A DNA stretch of 64,000 bases, from contig CALZQA010000006.1 in NCBI GenBank assembly GCA_945828315.1, forward strand, positions 1 to 64,000, given 5' to 3'. Position 1 is the stretch's first letter; each line of letters starts with the position of its first letter. The DNA is from an uncultured bacterium. GTDB taxonomy: Bacteria; Bacillota; Clostridia; Lachnospirales; Lachnospiraceae. This document shows positions 16,218 through 23,522 of this stretch, piece after piece. The position numbers and the translations under genes are program-made. The notes under the pieces are model-generated. The model saw nothing but the letters and a program-made list of their open reading frames with translations. It made no database searches and was not told where the DNA came from.

Positions 16218-17840
16218 ATGAAGCGATACATCATAAAGAGTAAACAGGTATTTACAGGTCTGACAGATACGCCGCAGCCAATGCTGATCGTCGTGAATGA
16301 TAAGAAGATCGAGGCGGTGCTTCCTGCAGACGCAGATCTGGAAGCATACGGAGATCTTCCGGTGAAAGATTATGGTGACAGCCTGATCATTCCGTCCTTT
16401 TTAGATGCGCATACACATATGTTTTCCGGCGCGATCGATGCCAGTGATTATGTATGTGATACGCTGGGCGAGTGCAGATCGCAGGAGGAGTGCGTGGAGC
16501 GCATCAAAGCATATGCGGAGGAGCATCCGAATCAGCGCCGTATCCGTGGTGTGGGCTGGTTTGTAGGAGCCTGGAATGATGCGCCGCTGCCTGATAAGCG
16601 AAGTCTGGATGCAGCGATCCCGGATCGCCCGGTCTATCTGCTCTGTGCGGATTCCCACAGCATGTGGCTGAATACAAAAGCAATGGAGGAGGTCGGATTT
16701 GCACCTGATTTCAATGTGGAAAACGGAGAGGTGTGCAGATTTGCGGACGGCTCTTTCACCGGGCTTTTTATCGAACCTGCAGCTTATGCGCCTGCGATGG
16801 AAAAATATATGGAGTTTTCCGAGACAGAAATGCTGGGTATTCATCGGAACTTCCAGAAAACGCTGGCTTCCTATGGTGTTTCGGCAGTCAGCGAAATGTT
16901 TGCGGACGATTATACAGAGGATACAAAACAGCGTTATGAGCAACTGGTTCAGTTGGATGAAGAGGAAGGGCTGTGTGCACAGACATTCATCTACACAAAG
17001 CTGTTTGACTATACGGATTTTACTCCCTTTTTCAAGATAAAAGAGGAAGTGAGCTCTGATCATGTGCACATTGCCGGAGTGAAAGGCTTTATTGACGGCG
17101 TGACGGAGACTTATACGGGGCTTCTTCTGGAGCCCTATACGGATAAACCGGAAACTTGCGGAGAGGTGCTTCCCCTGCATCCAAAGGAGCTGATGCAGCA
17201 GGAGATCATCGCGGCAAACCGCGCCGGCATTCAGGTGCGTCTCCATTGTATCGGAGACGGAGCGGTGCGAATGGCGCTGGATATGTATGAGGAAGCGGAA
17301 AAACAGACCGGGGTGAAGGATCTGTGCAACACCATCGAACATATCGAAAATATCCATCCGGATGATATTGACCGGTTTGCAGAGCTGGATGTCATTCCTT
17401 CCATGCAGCCCTATCATGTGACCCTCTCAAACGGTGGAAAAGTATGGCGGCTGGGCGAGGAGCGGTGCAAACTGGAATTTCCGATCCGCACGATCTTTGA
17501 CCATGGCGGAAAAATAGCGATCGGAACGGATTATCCGGTAGTGACGATCAATCCGTTCTATACGATCTATGCGGCGGCGACACGCTGTGACGATGAGGGA
17601 AAGCCCACCGGGTGTAATCCGGATACGGAAAAACTACCGTTGGCAGAGATCTTAAAAGCCTACACGGCAGGAGCGGCCCGGGTTTACCATTCTTTAGACA
17701 GCATGGGAACGATTGAGCCGGGGAAACTGGCAAATATACTGGTGTTATCAAAAAATTTGTTTGAAATTCCGACAGAGCAGATTCGTGATACAAGAGTTTC
17801 AGTCAATTATTTTGAAGGAAGAGAGGTATATCATGAGTAA
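16218..17840 (+). CDS. YtcJ-like amidohydrolase
   Basis: 540-residue metal-dependent hydrolase of the amidohydrolase superfamily, YtcJ/N-substituted formamide deformylase group. Seen: small N- and C-terminal beta-sandwich, metal ligands HTH in SFLDAHTHMFSG near residue 64, the carboxylated-Lys region (GVKGFIDGVTETYTG), HCIGDGAVRMALDMYEEAE, IEHIENIHPDDIDRFAEL, and the last Asp in IAIGTDYPVVTINPF. C-terminal MGTIEPGKLANILVL is typical. It probably cleaves a C-N bond of an amide; in this setting an acylated amine or polyamine is a guess. It overlaps the next gene by 8 bases, so both are translationally coupled. Confidence 0.82.
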   Translation: MKRYIIKSKQVFTGLTDTPQPMLIVVNDKKIEAVLPADADLEAYGDLPVKDYGDSLIIPSFLDAHTHMFSGAIDASDYVCDTLGECRSQEECVERIKAYAEEHPNQRRIRGVGWFVGAWNDAPLPDKRSLDAAIPDRPVYLLCADSHSMWLNTKAMEEVGFAPDFNVENGEVCRFADGSFTGLFIEPAAYAPAMEKYMEFSETEMLGIHRNFQKTLASYGVSAVSEMFADDYTEDTKQRYEQLVQLDEEEGLCAQTFIYTKLFDYTDFTPFFKIKEEVSSDHVHIAGVKGFIDGVTETYTGLLLEPYTDKPETCGEVLPLHPKELMQQEIIAANRAGIQVRLHCIGDGAVRMALDMYEEAEKQTGVKDLCNTIEHIENIHPDDIDRFAELDVIPSMQPYHVTLSNGGKVWRLGEERCKLEFPIRTIFDHGGKIAIGTDYPVVTINPFYTIYAAATRCDDEGKPTGCNPDTEKLPLAEILKAYTAGAARVYHSLDSMGTIEPGKLANILVLSKNLFEIPTEQIRDTRVSVNYFEGREVYHE

Positions 17841-18447
17841 GAGCAGATATGTGATCACGATCACGAGACAGTTTGGCAGTCTGGGACGTCCGATCGCAAA
17901 AAAAATGAGTGAATTATTGGGTATTGAGTTTTATGACAGGGATCTGGTGGATCAGGCAGCGGAAAAATTGAAGCTTCCAAAATCTGTTGTGGATGAGGAG
18001 GAAGAAAGTGCAGAAGTGACGACACCGTTCTATCTTCGTCGTATGCAGTTCCCGTTGGGAAAGAACACAAACAGTCGTCAGGATGAGATCTTTGAGGCGC
18101 AGCAGAACATCATTAAATTTCTGGCGGATGAGGAAACCTGTATCATCGTAGGACGTTGCTCGGATTTCATCTTATCCGAGATGGAAAATGCGATCCATAT
18201 CTATATTTATGCGCCTTATGAGAAGCGTGTGGAAAACTGTGTAAAGGATTTAAAGATGGATGTAAAAGAAGCACGTAAGCTGATCGTCGATGTGGACGAG
18301 GCGCGTGATTCTTACCATATGCATTATGCCGGCTATTATCCCGATGACAAGCTTCACAAGGACATTATGATCGACAGCAGCGTGCTGGGTGTAGACGGAA
18401 CGGCGGAGTATCTGGTGGATCTGATTAAACGGAAGTTTGGAGAATAA
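17833..18447 (+). CDS. Cytidylate-kinase-like protein B
   Basis: 204-residue paralogue of copy A with near-identical core: TITRQFGSLGRPIAKKMSE (Arg in place of the Walker A Lys), IEFYDRDLVDQAAEKLKLPKSVV, MQFPLGKNTNSRQDEIFEAQQNIIKFLA, IIVGRCSDFILSEMEN, VDEARDSYHMHYAGYYPDDKLHKDIMIDSS. ATG 17833 lies inside the end of the amidohydrolase gene (8-base overlap), with GAGAGG as ribosome site; upstream in-frame codons belong to the overlap. Role unknown. The strong conservation between A and B, both tied to related transporters, argues for a shared function with the transport units. Confidence 0.82.
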   Translation: MSKSRYVITITRQFGSLGRPIAKKMSELLGIEFYDRDLVDQAAEKLKLPKSVVDEEEESAEVTTPFYLRRMQFPLGKNTNSRQDEIFEAQQNIIKFLADEETCIIVGRCSDFILSEMENAIHIYIYAPYEKRVENCVKDLKMDVKEARKLIVDVDEARDSYHMHYAGYYPDDKLHKDIMIDSSVLGVDGTAEYLVDLIKRKFGE

Positions 18448-18450
18448 TGT

Positions 18451-18921
18451 ATGTTTCGAGAGATGCGATTAACAAAACAGCAGTTGTCCGATGAAGAGGC
18501 ACGTACTATCTTGGAAAAGGGTGGAACCGGGACTCTGGCACTTTTGGGTGATGAGGGTTATCCGTATTCCGTTCCAATCAATTACATGTATGAGGATGGA
18601 TGCATCTATTTTCACAGTGCAAAGAACGGACATAAAGTGGATGCGATTGCCAGAGAGTCAAAAGCGTCTATGAGTGTGATTGCAAAAGATGTTTTGATGC
18701 CGGAAAAATACACCACAGATTATTGCAGTGTTATTGTTTTTGGGAATATTACACAGATTGCGGATGGCGAAAAAAAGCGCCGAAAGATATATTCTTTTAC
18801 GAAAAAGTTTTGCAGTGAATATGAAAACGGTATTGACGCAGAAATTGACGGAGCATGGGATCGCTTGCATGTATATGAATTAAAAATTGAGCATATGACC
18901 GGAAAGAGGGCAATGCCATAA
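18451..18921 (+). CDS. PNPOx-like flavin-binding protein (NimA type)
   Basis: 156-residue split-barrel protein of the pyridoxamine 5'-phosphate oxidase-like superfamily, NimA/FMN-binding group. N-terminal helix RLTKQQLSDEEARTILEKGGTGTLALLGDEGYPYSVPINYMYEDGCIYFHSAKNGHKVDAI is the characteristic pattern, with the FMN-phosphate site expected at YFHSAKNGHK. The C-terminal KIYSFTKKFC...WDRLHVYELKIEHMTGK closes the barrel. ATG lies 3 bases after the kinase B stop. Possible roles are reduction of a flavin or of a nitro/aldehyde compound; no function is shown. Confidence 0.8.
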   Translation: MFREMRLTKQQLSDEEARTILEKGGTGTLALLGDEGYPYSVPINYMYEDGCIYFHSAKNGHKVDAIARESKASMSVIAKDVLMPEKYTTDYCSVIVFGNITQIADGEKKRRKIYSFTKKFCSEYENGIDAEIDGAWDRLHVYELKIEHMTGKRAMP

Positions 18922-18939
18922 TAATGGAGGAATGAAGTG

Positions 18940-19794
18940 ATGAGAAACGTAACCGTGGCTGCAACGCAGATGACATGCAGCTGGGACAGAGAGGCAACTT
19001 TGCAGAAGGCAGACAGGCTGGTGCGCGAGGCAGTGGCAAAGGGTGCAAACATTATTTTATTACAGGAGTTATTTGAAACACCGTATTTCTGCCAGAAACA
19101 CGAGTTTGAACATATGGAGCTGTCCATGCCCTTGGAGAAAAATCCGGCAGTGGCTCATTTTAAACAGGTGGCAAAGGAGCTGGATGTGGTGTTGCCGATC
19201 AGTTTTTTCGAGCGCGCGGGAAATGTGATGTACAACAGTATCGCGATCATTGATGCAGACGGCACTGTGTTGGGCGTGTATCGGAAAACACATATTCCGG
19301 ACGGAGCTCCCTATGCGGAAAAATTTTATTTTTCACCCGGAGATACCGGATTTCAAGTATGGAAGACGAAATACGGGACGATCGGCGTCGGTATCTGCTG
19401 GGATCAGTGGTTTCCGGAGACCGCGCGGTGCATGGCACTGATGGGCGCGGAAATTTTGCTGTATCCCACCGCGATCGGTTCCGAACCGACGCTGGATATC
19501 GATTCCAAGCCCCATTGGCAGCATGCGATGCAGGGACATGCGGCGGCAAATATCATGCCGCTTCTGGCATCCAACCGCGTAGGCTATGAGAAGCAGGGCG
19601 ATTCCGAGATGACCTTCTATGGATCATCGTTTATTGCAGATGAGACCGGAGAGATCGTCGAGGAGGCCGATCGGGAGTCTGAGACGGTGCTGGTGCATAC
19701 CTTTGATCTGGACGCGATCGATGTGAAGCGCAGACAGTGGGGCGTGTTCCGTGACCGCAGACCGGAAATGTATGGAACATTATTAACAAAATAA
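18940..19794 (+). CDS. aguB: N-carbamoylputrescine amidase
   Basis: 284-residue nitrilase-superfamily (CN hydrolase) enzyme. Expected reaction: N-carbamoylputrescine + H2O to putrescine + CO2 + NH3. The catalytic triad is visible: Glu43 in LLQELFETPYF, Lys116 in YRKTHIPD, Cys153 in GICWDQWFPE. The FETPYFCQ loop, KTHIPDGAPYAEKFYFSPGDTGF, and YPTAIGSEP / HWQHAMQGHAAAN are hallmarks of AguB. GGAGG at 18926-18930; ATG 18940 is preferred over the GTG directly before it. The enzyme supplies putrescine to patA. The partner agmatine deiminase is not in the window. Confidence 0.92.
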   Translation: MRNVTVAATQMTCSWDREATLQKADRLVREAVAKGANIILLQELFETPYFCQKHEFEHMELSMPLEKNPAVAHFKQVAKELDVVLPISFFERAGNVMYNSIAIIDADGTVLGVYRKTHIPDGAPYAEKFYFSPGDTGFQVWKTKYGTIGVGICWDQWFPETARCMALMGAEILLYPTAIGSEPTLDIDSKPHWQHAMQGHAAANIMPLLASNRVGYEKQGDSEMTFYGSSFIADETGEIVEEADRESETVLVHTFDLDAIDVKRRQWGVFRDRRPEMYGTLLTK

Positions 19795-19814
19795 AAACGG
19801 GAGGGGAATCAGAT

Positions 19815-21296
19815 ATGATGACGAAAAAATTATTTATTGACGGCGCATGGGTAGACGGCAGTGAGGGAAAGACATTCAAGTCCATCAATCCTGCAACCGG
19901 AGAGGTGATCGCAGAGGTAGCGGAGGCCACTGTTGATGATGCACGCAGAGCCATCGCAGCGGCAAAGAAGTCTTTCTATGAGACAAGAGAGTGGCGAGAC
20001 ATGGATTCACAGGCACGCGGCGATATGCTTCTTAAGATCGCGGATGCCATCGAAGCAAACAAGGACGAACTGGCAAGACTGGATGCCATTGATATGGGTA
20101 AACCCTTACGTGAGGCAGAGTGTGACATTGATGATGGCATTCACTGCTATCGTTATTATGCCAGCCTGATCAAGGCACCTTACGGTGGCTGTTATGATGT
20201 AAATTCCGGCTTTGGTCAGATGCACAGCTATACGGTACATGAGCCGGTGGGCGTGTGTGCGGAGATCACTCCCTGGAACTATCCGTTTTTGATGGGCGCA
20301 TGGAAGATGGCACCTTCACTGGCTGCAGGAAATAGTGTGGTGTTTAAACCGGCTACGGTATGCGTACTTTCCAGTATCAAGATGTTTGAGATCTTCGAGG
20401 AGTGCGGTCTGCCCAAGGGCGTGGTCAATCTCGTGATGGGCCCCGGCGGAACCATCGGTGATGAGCTGGCGGGAAACAAGGATGTAGACATGGTGACCTT
20501 CACCGGAAGTACCGAGGTGGGACAATCCATCATGCGTCAGGCAGCCAGCAATGTGAAAAAGGTCGGTCTGGAGCTGGGCGGAAAGTCACCGAACGTGATC
20601 TTTGCAGATGCAGACCTGGACGGCGCTGTGGAATGGGCAATGGTCGGCATTTTTTTCAATCAGGGCGAGGTCTGCTCCGCAGGCAGCCGCATCATCATTG
20701 AGGAGAGTATCCATGATGAGTTTGTAAAACGACTGGCGAAGAAAGCCAATGCCATGACCATTGGAAATCCTCTGGATAACCCGGACATGGGAGCGATGGT
20801 TTCCGAGAGCCATATGAACAAGGTGCTGGCATATATCGAAAAAGGAAAGGCAGAGGGTGCAACTCTGGTATGCGGCGGCGAGCGCTATACCGAGGGCGAG
20901 TGCGCGAAGGGATATTTTATCCGTCCGACAATCTTCGACAACTGCACACCCGATATGACTATCGTAAAGGAGGAGATCTTCGGACCTGTTGTGACCGTGC
21001 AGAGCTTCAAGACCGAGGAGGAGGCGATCGCTATGGCAAACGATACCCCCTACGGACTGGCAGGCGCTGTATTTACCGCAGACGGAACGAGAGCGCTCCG
21101 CGTCATCAAGGAGATCCGCGCCGGTATCACATGGATCAACTGCTACAATCCGACCTTCAATGAGGCACCCTGGGGCGGCTATAAGATGAGTGGTATCGGC
21201 AGAGAGCTGGGCGTGCACGGACTGGAGGAGTATCAGGAGATCAAGCAGATCAACATCAATCTGACTCCGGGCGTGATCGGCTGGTATGAGCACTAA
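19815..21296 (+). CDS. Aldehyde dehydrogenase, aminobutyraldehyde/betaine aldehyde type
   Basis: 493-residue NAD(P)-dependent aldehyde dehydrogenase. Likely reaction here: 4-aminobutanal to GABA, linking PatA to the GABA transaminase. Seen: ITPWNYP Asn (near 155), FKPA, TFTGSTEVG nucleotide loop, catalytic Glu253 in LELGGKSPN, catalytic Cys287 in NQGEVCSAGSR, EEIFGPV, and the C-terminal WGGYKMSGIGRELGVHGLEEYQEIK oligomerisation tail of the betaine/aminobutyraldehyde subfamily. Normal length. ATG after GGGAGGGGAA, 20 bases after aguB, so it belongs to the same operon. Substrate is inferred from context. Confidence 0.88.
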   Translation: MMTKKLFIDGAWVDGSEGKTFKSINPATGEVIAEVAEATVDDARRAIAAAKKSFYETREWRDMDSQARGDMLLKIADAIEANKDELARLDAIDMGKPLREAECDIDDGIHCYRYYASLIKAPYGGCYDVNSGFGQMHSYTVHEPVGVCAEITPWNYPFLMGAWKMAPSLAAGNSVVFKPATVCVLSSIKMFEIFEECGLPKGVVNLVMGPGGTIGDELAGNKDVDMVTFTGSTEVGQSIMRQAASNVKKVGLELGGKSPNVIFADADLDGAVEWAMVGIFFNQGEVCSAGSRIIIEESIHDEFVKRLAKKANAMTIGNPLDNPDMGAMVSESHMNKVLAYIEKGKAEGATLVCGGERYTEGECAKGYFIRPTIFDNCTPDMTIVKEEIFGPVVTVQSFKTEEEAIAMANDTPYGLAGAVFTADGTRALRVIKEIRAGITWINCYNPTFNEAPWGGYKMSGIGRELGVHGLEEYQEIKQININLTPGVIGWYEH

Positions 21297-21325
21297 GAGT
21301 GAAGATCAGATATTTATTTCGTTAG

Positions 21326-21469
21326 GCGAAAGATGTCGAAAATCTAATAATATTAGCAATATCTGGGGTTGTTTGTGTCGGAGATGAAGTTGAAAAAGGA
21401 CAGCTTCTGGCGCGGATCATTGATTGTTCGCACCGGTTGAGACATGACGACTTATTATGGATGACATGA
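21326..21469 (+). pseudogene. Remnant of a barrel-sandwich (lipoyl-like) domain protein
   Basis: A 47-codon stretch without start codon or ribosome site, bounded by TAG (21323-21325) and TGA (21467-21469), reads ...SGVVCVGDEVEKGQLLARIID... (about 21362-21424). The VGDxVxKGQxLAxI pattern is typical of barrel-sandwich domains as in the C-terminus of AstE/AspA-type deacylases, RnfC-like proteins and biotinyl carriers. After IID the similarity stops. It looks like the leftover of a deleted gene in the polyamine operon; which family it came from cannot be told. Confidence 0.4.
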
Positions 21470-21576
21470 GAAAAGTTTTGCATTAGAATGAAAAAACCTA
21501 ATTTTATAAAGTAGACAAATAAAAGTCCGAGTGCTAATGTATTATGTGGTTAAAACATAAACGACATGACATGAGC

Positions 21577-21612
21577 AAAGGCGCTTATCCCAAGGGATAA
21601 GTGCCTTTTTTG
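21577..21612 (+). terminator. Terminator hairpin before the ArgD-like aminotransferase
   Basis: Stem AAAGGCGCTTATCCC (21577-21591) with GGGATAAGTGCCTTT (21594-21608), one G-U pair, T-run 21606-21611. It is 280 bases after the aldehyde dehydrogenase and 50 bases before the next start codon, nearly a copy of the hairpin at 12644. Confidence 0.8.
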
Positions 21613-21661
21613 CTTTCTCATGAAGATCATGCCAAATATATATCTACAGGAGGATTTAGAA

Positions 21662-22879
21662 ATGAGATTAAAGGACACAGGATTAACCGCACAGGACATT
21701 AAGGACAAAGTAAACAAATATATGATCGAGACCTATGAGCGTTTCGATTTTCTTGCAGAGACTGCAAAGGATATGTATCTCTATGATGAGAACGGTGAGG
21801 GCTATCTGGATTTTTACGCAGGTATCGCAGTAAATAGCGCCGGAAGCTGTAATGAGAAGGTCGTTGAAGCTGTGAAGGATCAGGTCGGTGATATTATGCA
21901 CACCTTCAACTATCCTTATACGATTCCTCAGGCACTTCTGGCTGAGAAGGTCTGCACGACCATCGGCATGGATAAGATCTTCTTCCAGAATTCCGGTACT
22001 GAGGCAAATGAGGCAATGATCAAGATGGCACGTAAGTACGGTATCGAGAAATACGGCCCGAACAAGTATCACATTGTGACCGCAAAGATGGGCTTCCATG
22101 GAAGAACCTTCGGCGCCATGTCAGCAACCGGTCAGCCCGGAAATGGCTGTCAGGTAGGTTTCGGACCGATGACCTACGGTTTCTCTTATGCACCCTACAA
22201 TGATCTGGAGGCATTCAAGAACGCATGTACCGAGAACACCATCGCCATCATGATCGAGCCGGTACAGGGCGAGGGCGGTGTACATCCCGCTACCATGGAG
22301 TTCATGAAGGGCCTTCGTGAGTTCTGTGATGAGAAGGGCATGCTCCTTCTGATCGATGAGGTACAGACCGGATGGTGCAGAACCGGTGCAGTCATGAGCT
22401 ACATGAACTATGGCATCAAGCCCGATATCGTATCTATGGCAAAGGCTCTGGGCGGCGGAATGCCCATCGGTGCGATCTGTGCAACAGAAGAGGTTGCAAA
22501 GGCATTCTCAGCAGGAAGCCACGGAACAACCTTCGGCGGACATCCGGTATGCTGTGCTGCTGCTCTGGCTGAGGTCAATGAGCTTTTGGACCGCGATCTG
22601 GCAGGAAATGCAAAGAAGATGGGCGATTACTTCTCAGCAAAGCTGGAGACTCTGCCTCACGTAAAAGAAGTCAGACATCAAGGTCTGTTAGTCGGTGTAG
22701 AATTTGACGATACCATCAGCGGCGTGGATGTGAAGCATGAGTGTCTGCACAGACATCTGCTGATCACTGCCATCGGTGCACACACCATCCGTATGGTTCC
22801 GCCCCTGATCCTGACCGAGGAGGATTGCGACAAGGCAGTAGCGATCATCAAGGAGTCTGTAGAGGCATTATCAAAATAA
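21662..22879 (+). CDS. Class III aminotransferase, ArgD/ornithine type
   Basis: 405-residue PLP aminotransferase of the acetylornithine/ornithine/GABA group. Motifs: YLYDENGEGYLDFYAGIAVNSAGSCNE, FFQNSGTEANEAMIKMARKY, MGFHGRTFGAMSATGQ, IMIEPVQGEGGVHPA, LIDEVQTGWCRTG, Schiff-base Lys in SMAKALGGGMPIGA, GTTFGGHPVCCAAALAEV, VRHQGLLVGVEFD. It is about 50 residues shorter than the other two class III enzymes here and closest in type to ArgD. It lies among polyamine genes and far from arginine genes, so it may act on a diamine, ornithine or omega-amino acid. ATG 21662 follows CAGGAGG. Confidence 0.82.
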   Translation: MRLKDTGLTAQDIKDKVNKYMIETYERFDFLAETAKDMYLYDENGEGYLDFYAGIAVNSAGSCNEKVVEAVKDQVGDIMHTFNYPYTIPQALLAEKVCTTIGMDKIFFQNSGTEANEAMIKMARKYGIEKYGPNKYHIVTAKMGFHGRTFGAMSATGQPGNGCQVGFGPMTYGFSYAPYNDLEAFKNACTENTIAIMIEPVQGEGGVHPATMEFMKGLREFCDEKGMLLLIDEVQTGWCRTGAVMSYMNYGIKPDIVSMAKALGGGMPIGAICATEEVAKAFSAGSHGTTFGGHPVCCAAALAEVNELLDRDLAGNAKKMGDYFSAKLETLPHVKEVRHQGLLVGVEFDDTISGVDVKHECLHRHLLITAIGAHTIRMVPPLILTEEDCDKAVAIIKESVEALSK

Positions 22880-22901
22880 CACACTTAAGGGGACACGATA
22901 G

Positions 22902-23507
22902 ATGAAACATATGGTAATTACCATCGGTTGTGAGTATGGTGCCAGAGGAAACGCAGTCGGGAGAAAGGTTGCGGAGGATCTGGGCATCAGATTTTACGAC
23001 CGTGAACTTGTGGACGCTATTATCGATGAGGTAGGCGTTCCGAAAGATATCATGGAAAAAGTAGAGGAGGGAGTTACGATCGCAGGTAAGGGCGTTCAGG
23101 GTCAGGAGCGCGGTAACTTTTCAAAGTACGCCGACCTGACGGAGCGCGCGATCCATGTACAGAAACAGATCATCCGAAAGCTGGCGGACCGGGAGTCCTG
23201 CGTGATCATCGGACGGTCTGCGGATTATATCTTAAAAGACCGTGAGGATGTGCTCCGGATCTTTATCTATTCACCCAATGAGGTTCGCATCAAAAACGTG
23301 ATGGAGAGTCACAATCTGTCTGAGCCGGATGCAAAGCTTTTGATCAGCGAGAAAGATAAGCGCTATCACAAGCGTCATCTGGCGCTGACCGGAAGTAACC
23401 GTGGTGACCGTCACAACAGAGATCTGCTTATTGACAGCAGTCTGCTTGGTGTAGAGCGCACAGCAAGCTATATCGAGACGCTGGCAAAAGAGCTGTTTGC
23501 GGAGTAA
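22902..23507 (+). CDS. Cytidylate-kinase-like protein C
   Basis: 201-residue third member of the kinase-like set and the most divergent. The nucleotide loop reads TIGCEYGARGNAVGRKVAE: Asn stands where copies A and B have Arg and true P-loop kinases have Lys. The rest keeps the family plan: IRFYDRELVDAIIDEVGVP, ERAIHVQKQIIRKLADRESCVIIGRSADYIL, a lid with KDKRYHKRHLALTGSNRGDRHNRD, LLIDSSLLGVERTASYIE. It stands 22 bases after the aminotransferase and 15 before the APC permease. Catalysis is doubtful; a regulatory or nucleotide-sensing role is possible. Confidence 0.8.
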   Translation: MKHMVITIGCEYGARGNAVGRKVAEDLGIRFYDRELVDAIIDEVGVPKDIMEKVEEGVTIAGKGVQGQERGNFSKYADLTERAIHVQKQIIRKLADRESCVIIGRSADYILKDREDVLRIFIYSPNEVRIKNVMESHNLSEPDAKLLISEKDKRYHKRHLALTGSNRGDRHNRDLLIDSSLLGVERTASYIETLAKELFAE

Positions 23508-23522
23508 GGGGGATAGATACAT

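Larger units (their letters stand above)
21297..21661 (+). other. 365-bp gap between aldehyde dehydrogenase and aminotransferase
   Basis: Contains a protein-like remnant (21326-21469), an AT-rich stretch (21470-21560) that may hold a promoter but no clear -35/-10 pair, the terminator hairpin 21577-21612, and the ribosome site ACAGGAGG before ATG 21662. Confidence 0.6.

Noticed and set aside
16401-17417. 338-codon open frame on the minus strand opposite the amidohydrolase
   Set aside because: No ribosome site or known motif; the plus strand carries complete amidohydrolase motifs.
14091-23507. Reading the three kinase-like genes as housekeeping cytidylate kinase (cmk)
   Set aside because: The P-loop Lys is absent and the GSxGR..YYDR/FYDR pattern is that of the Cytidylate_kin2-type family, not Cmk.
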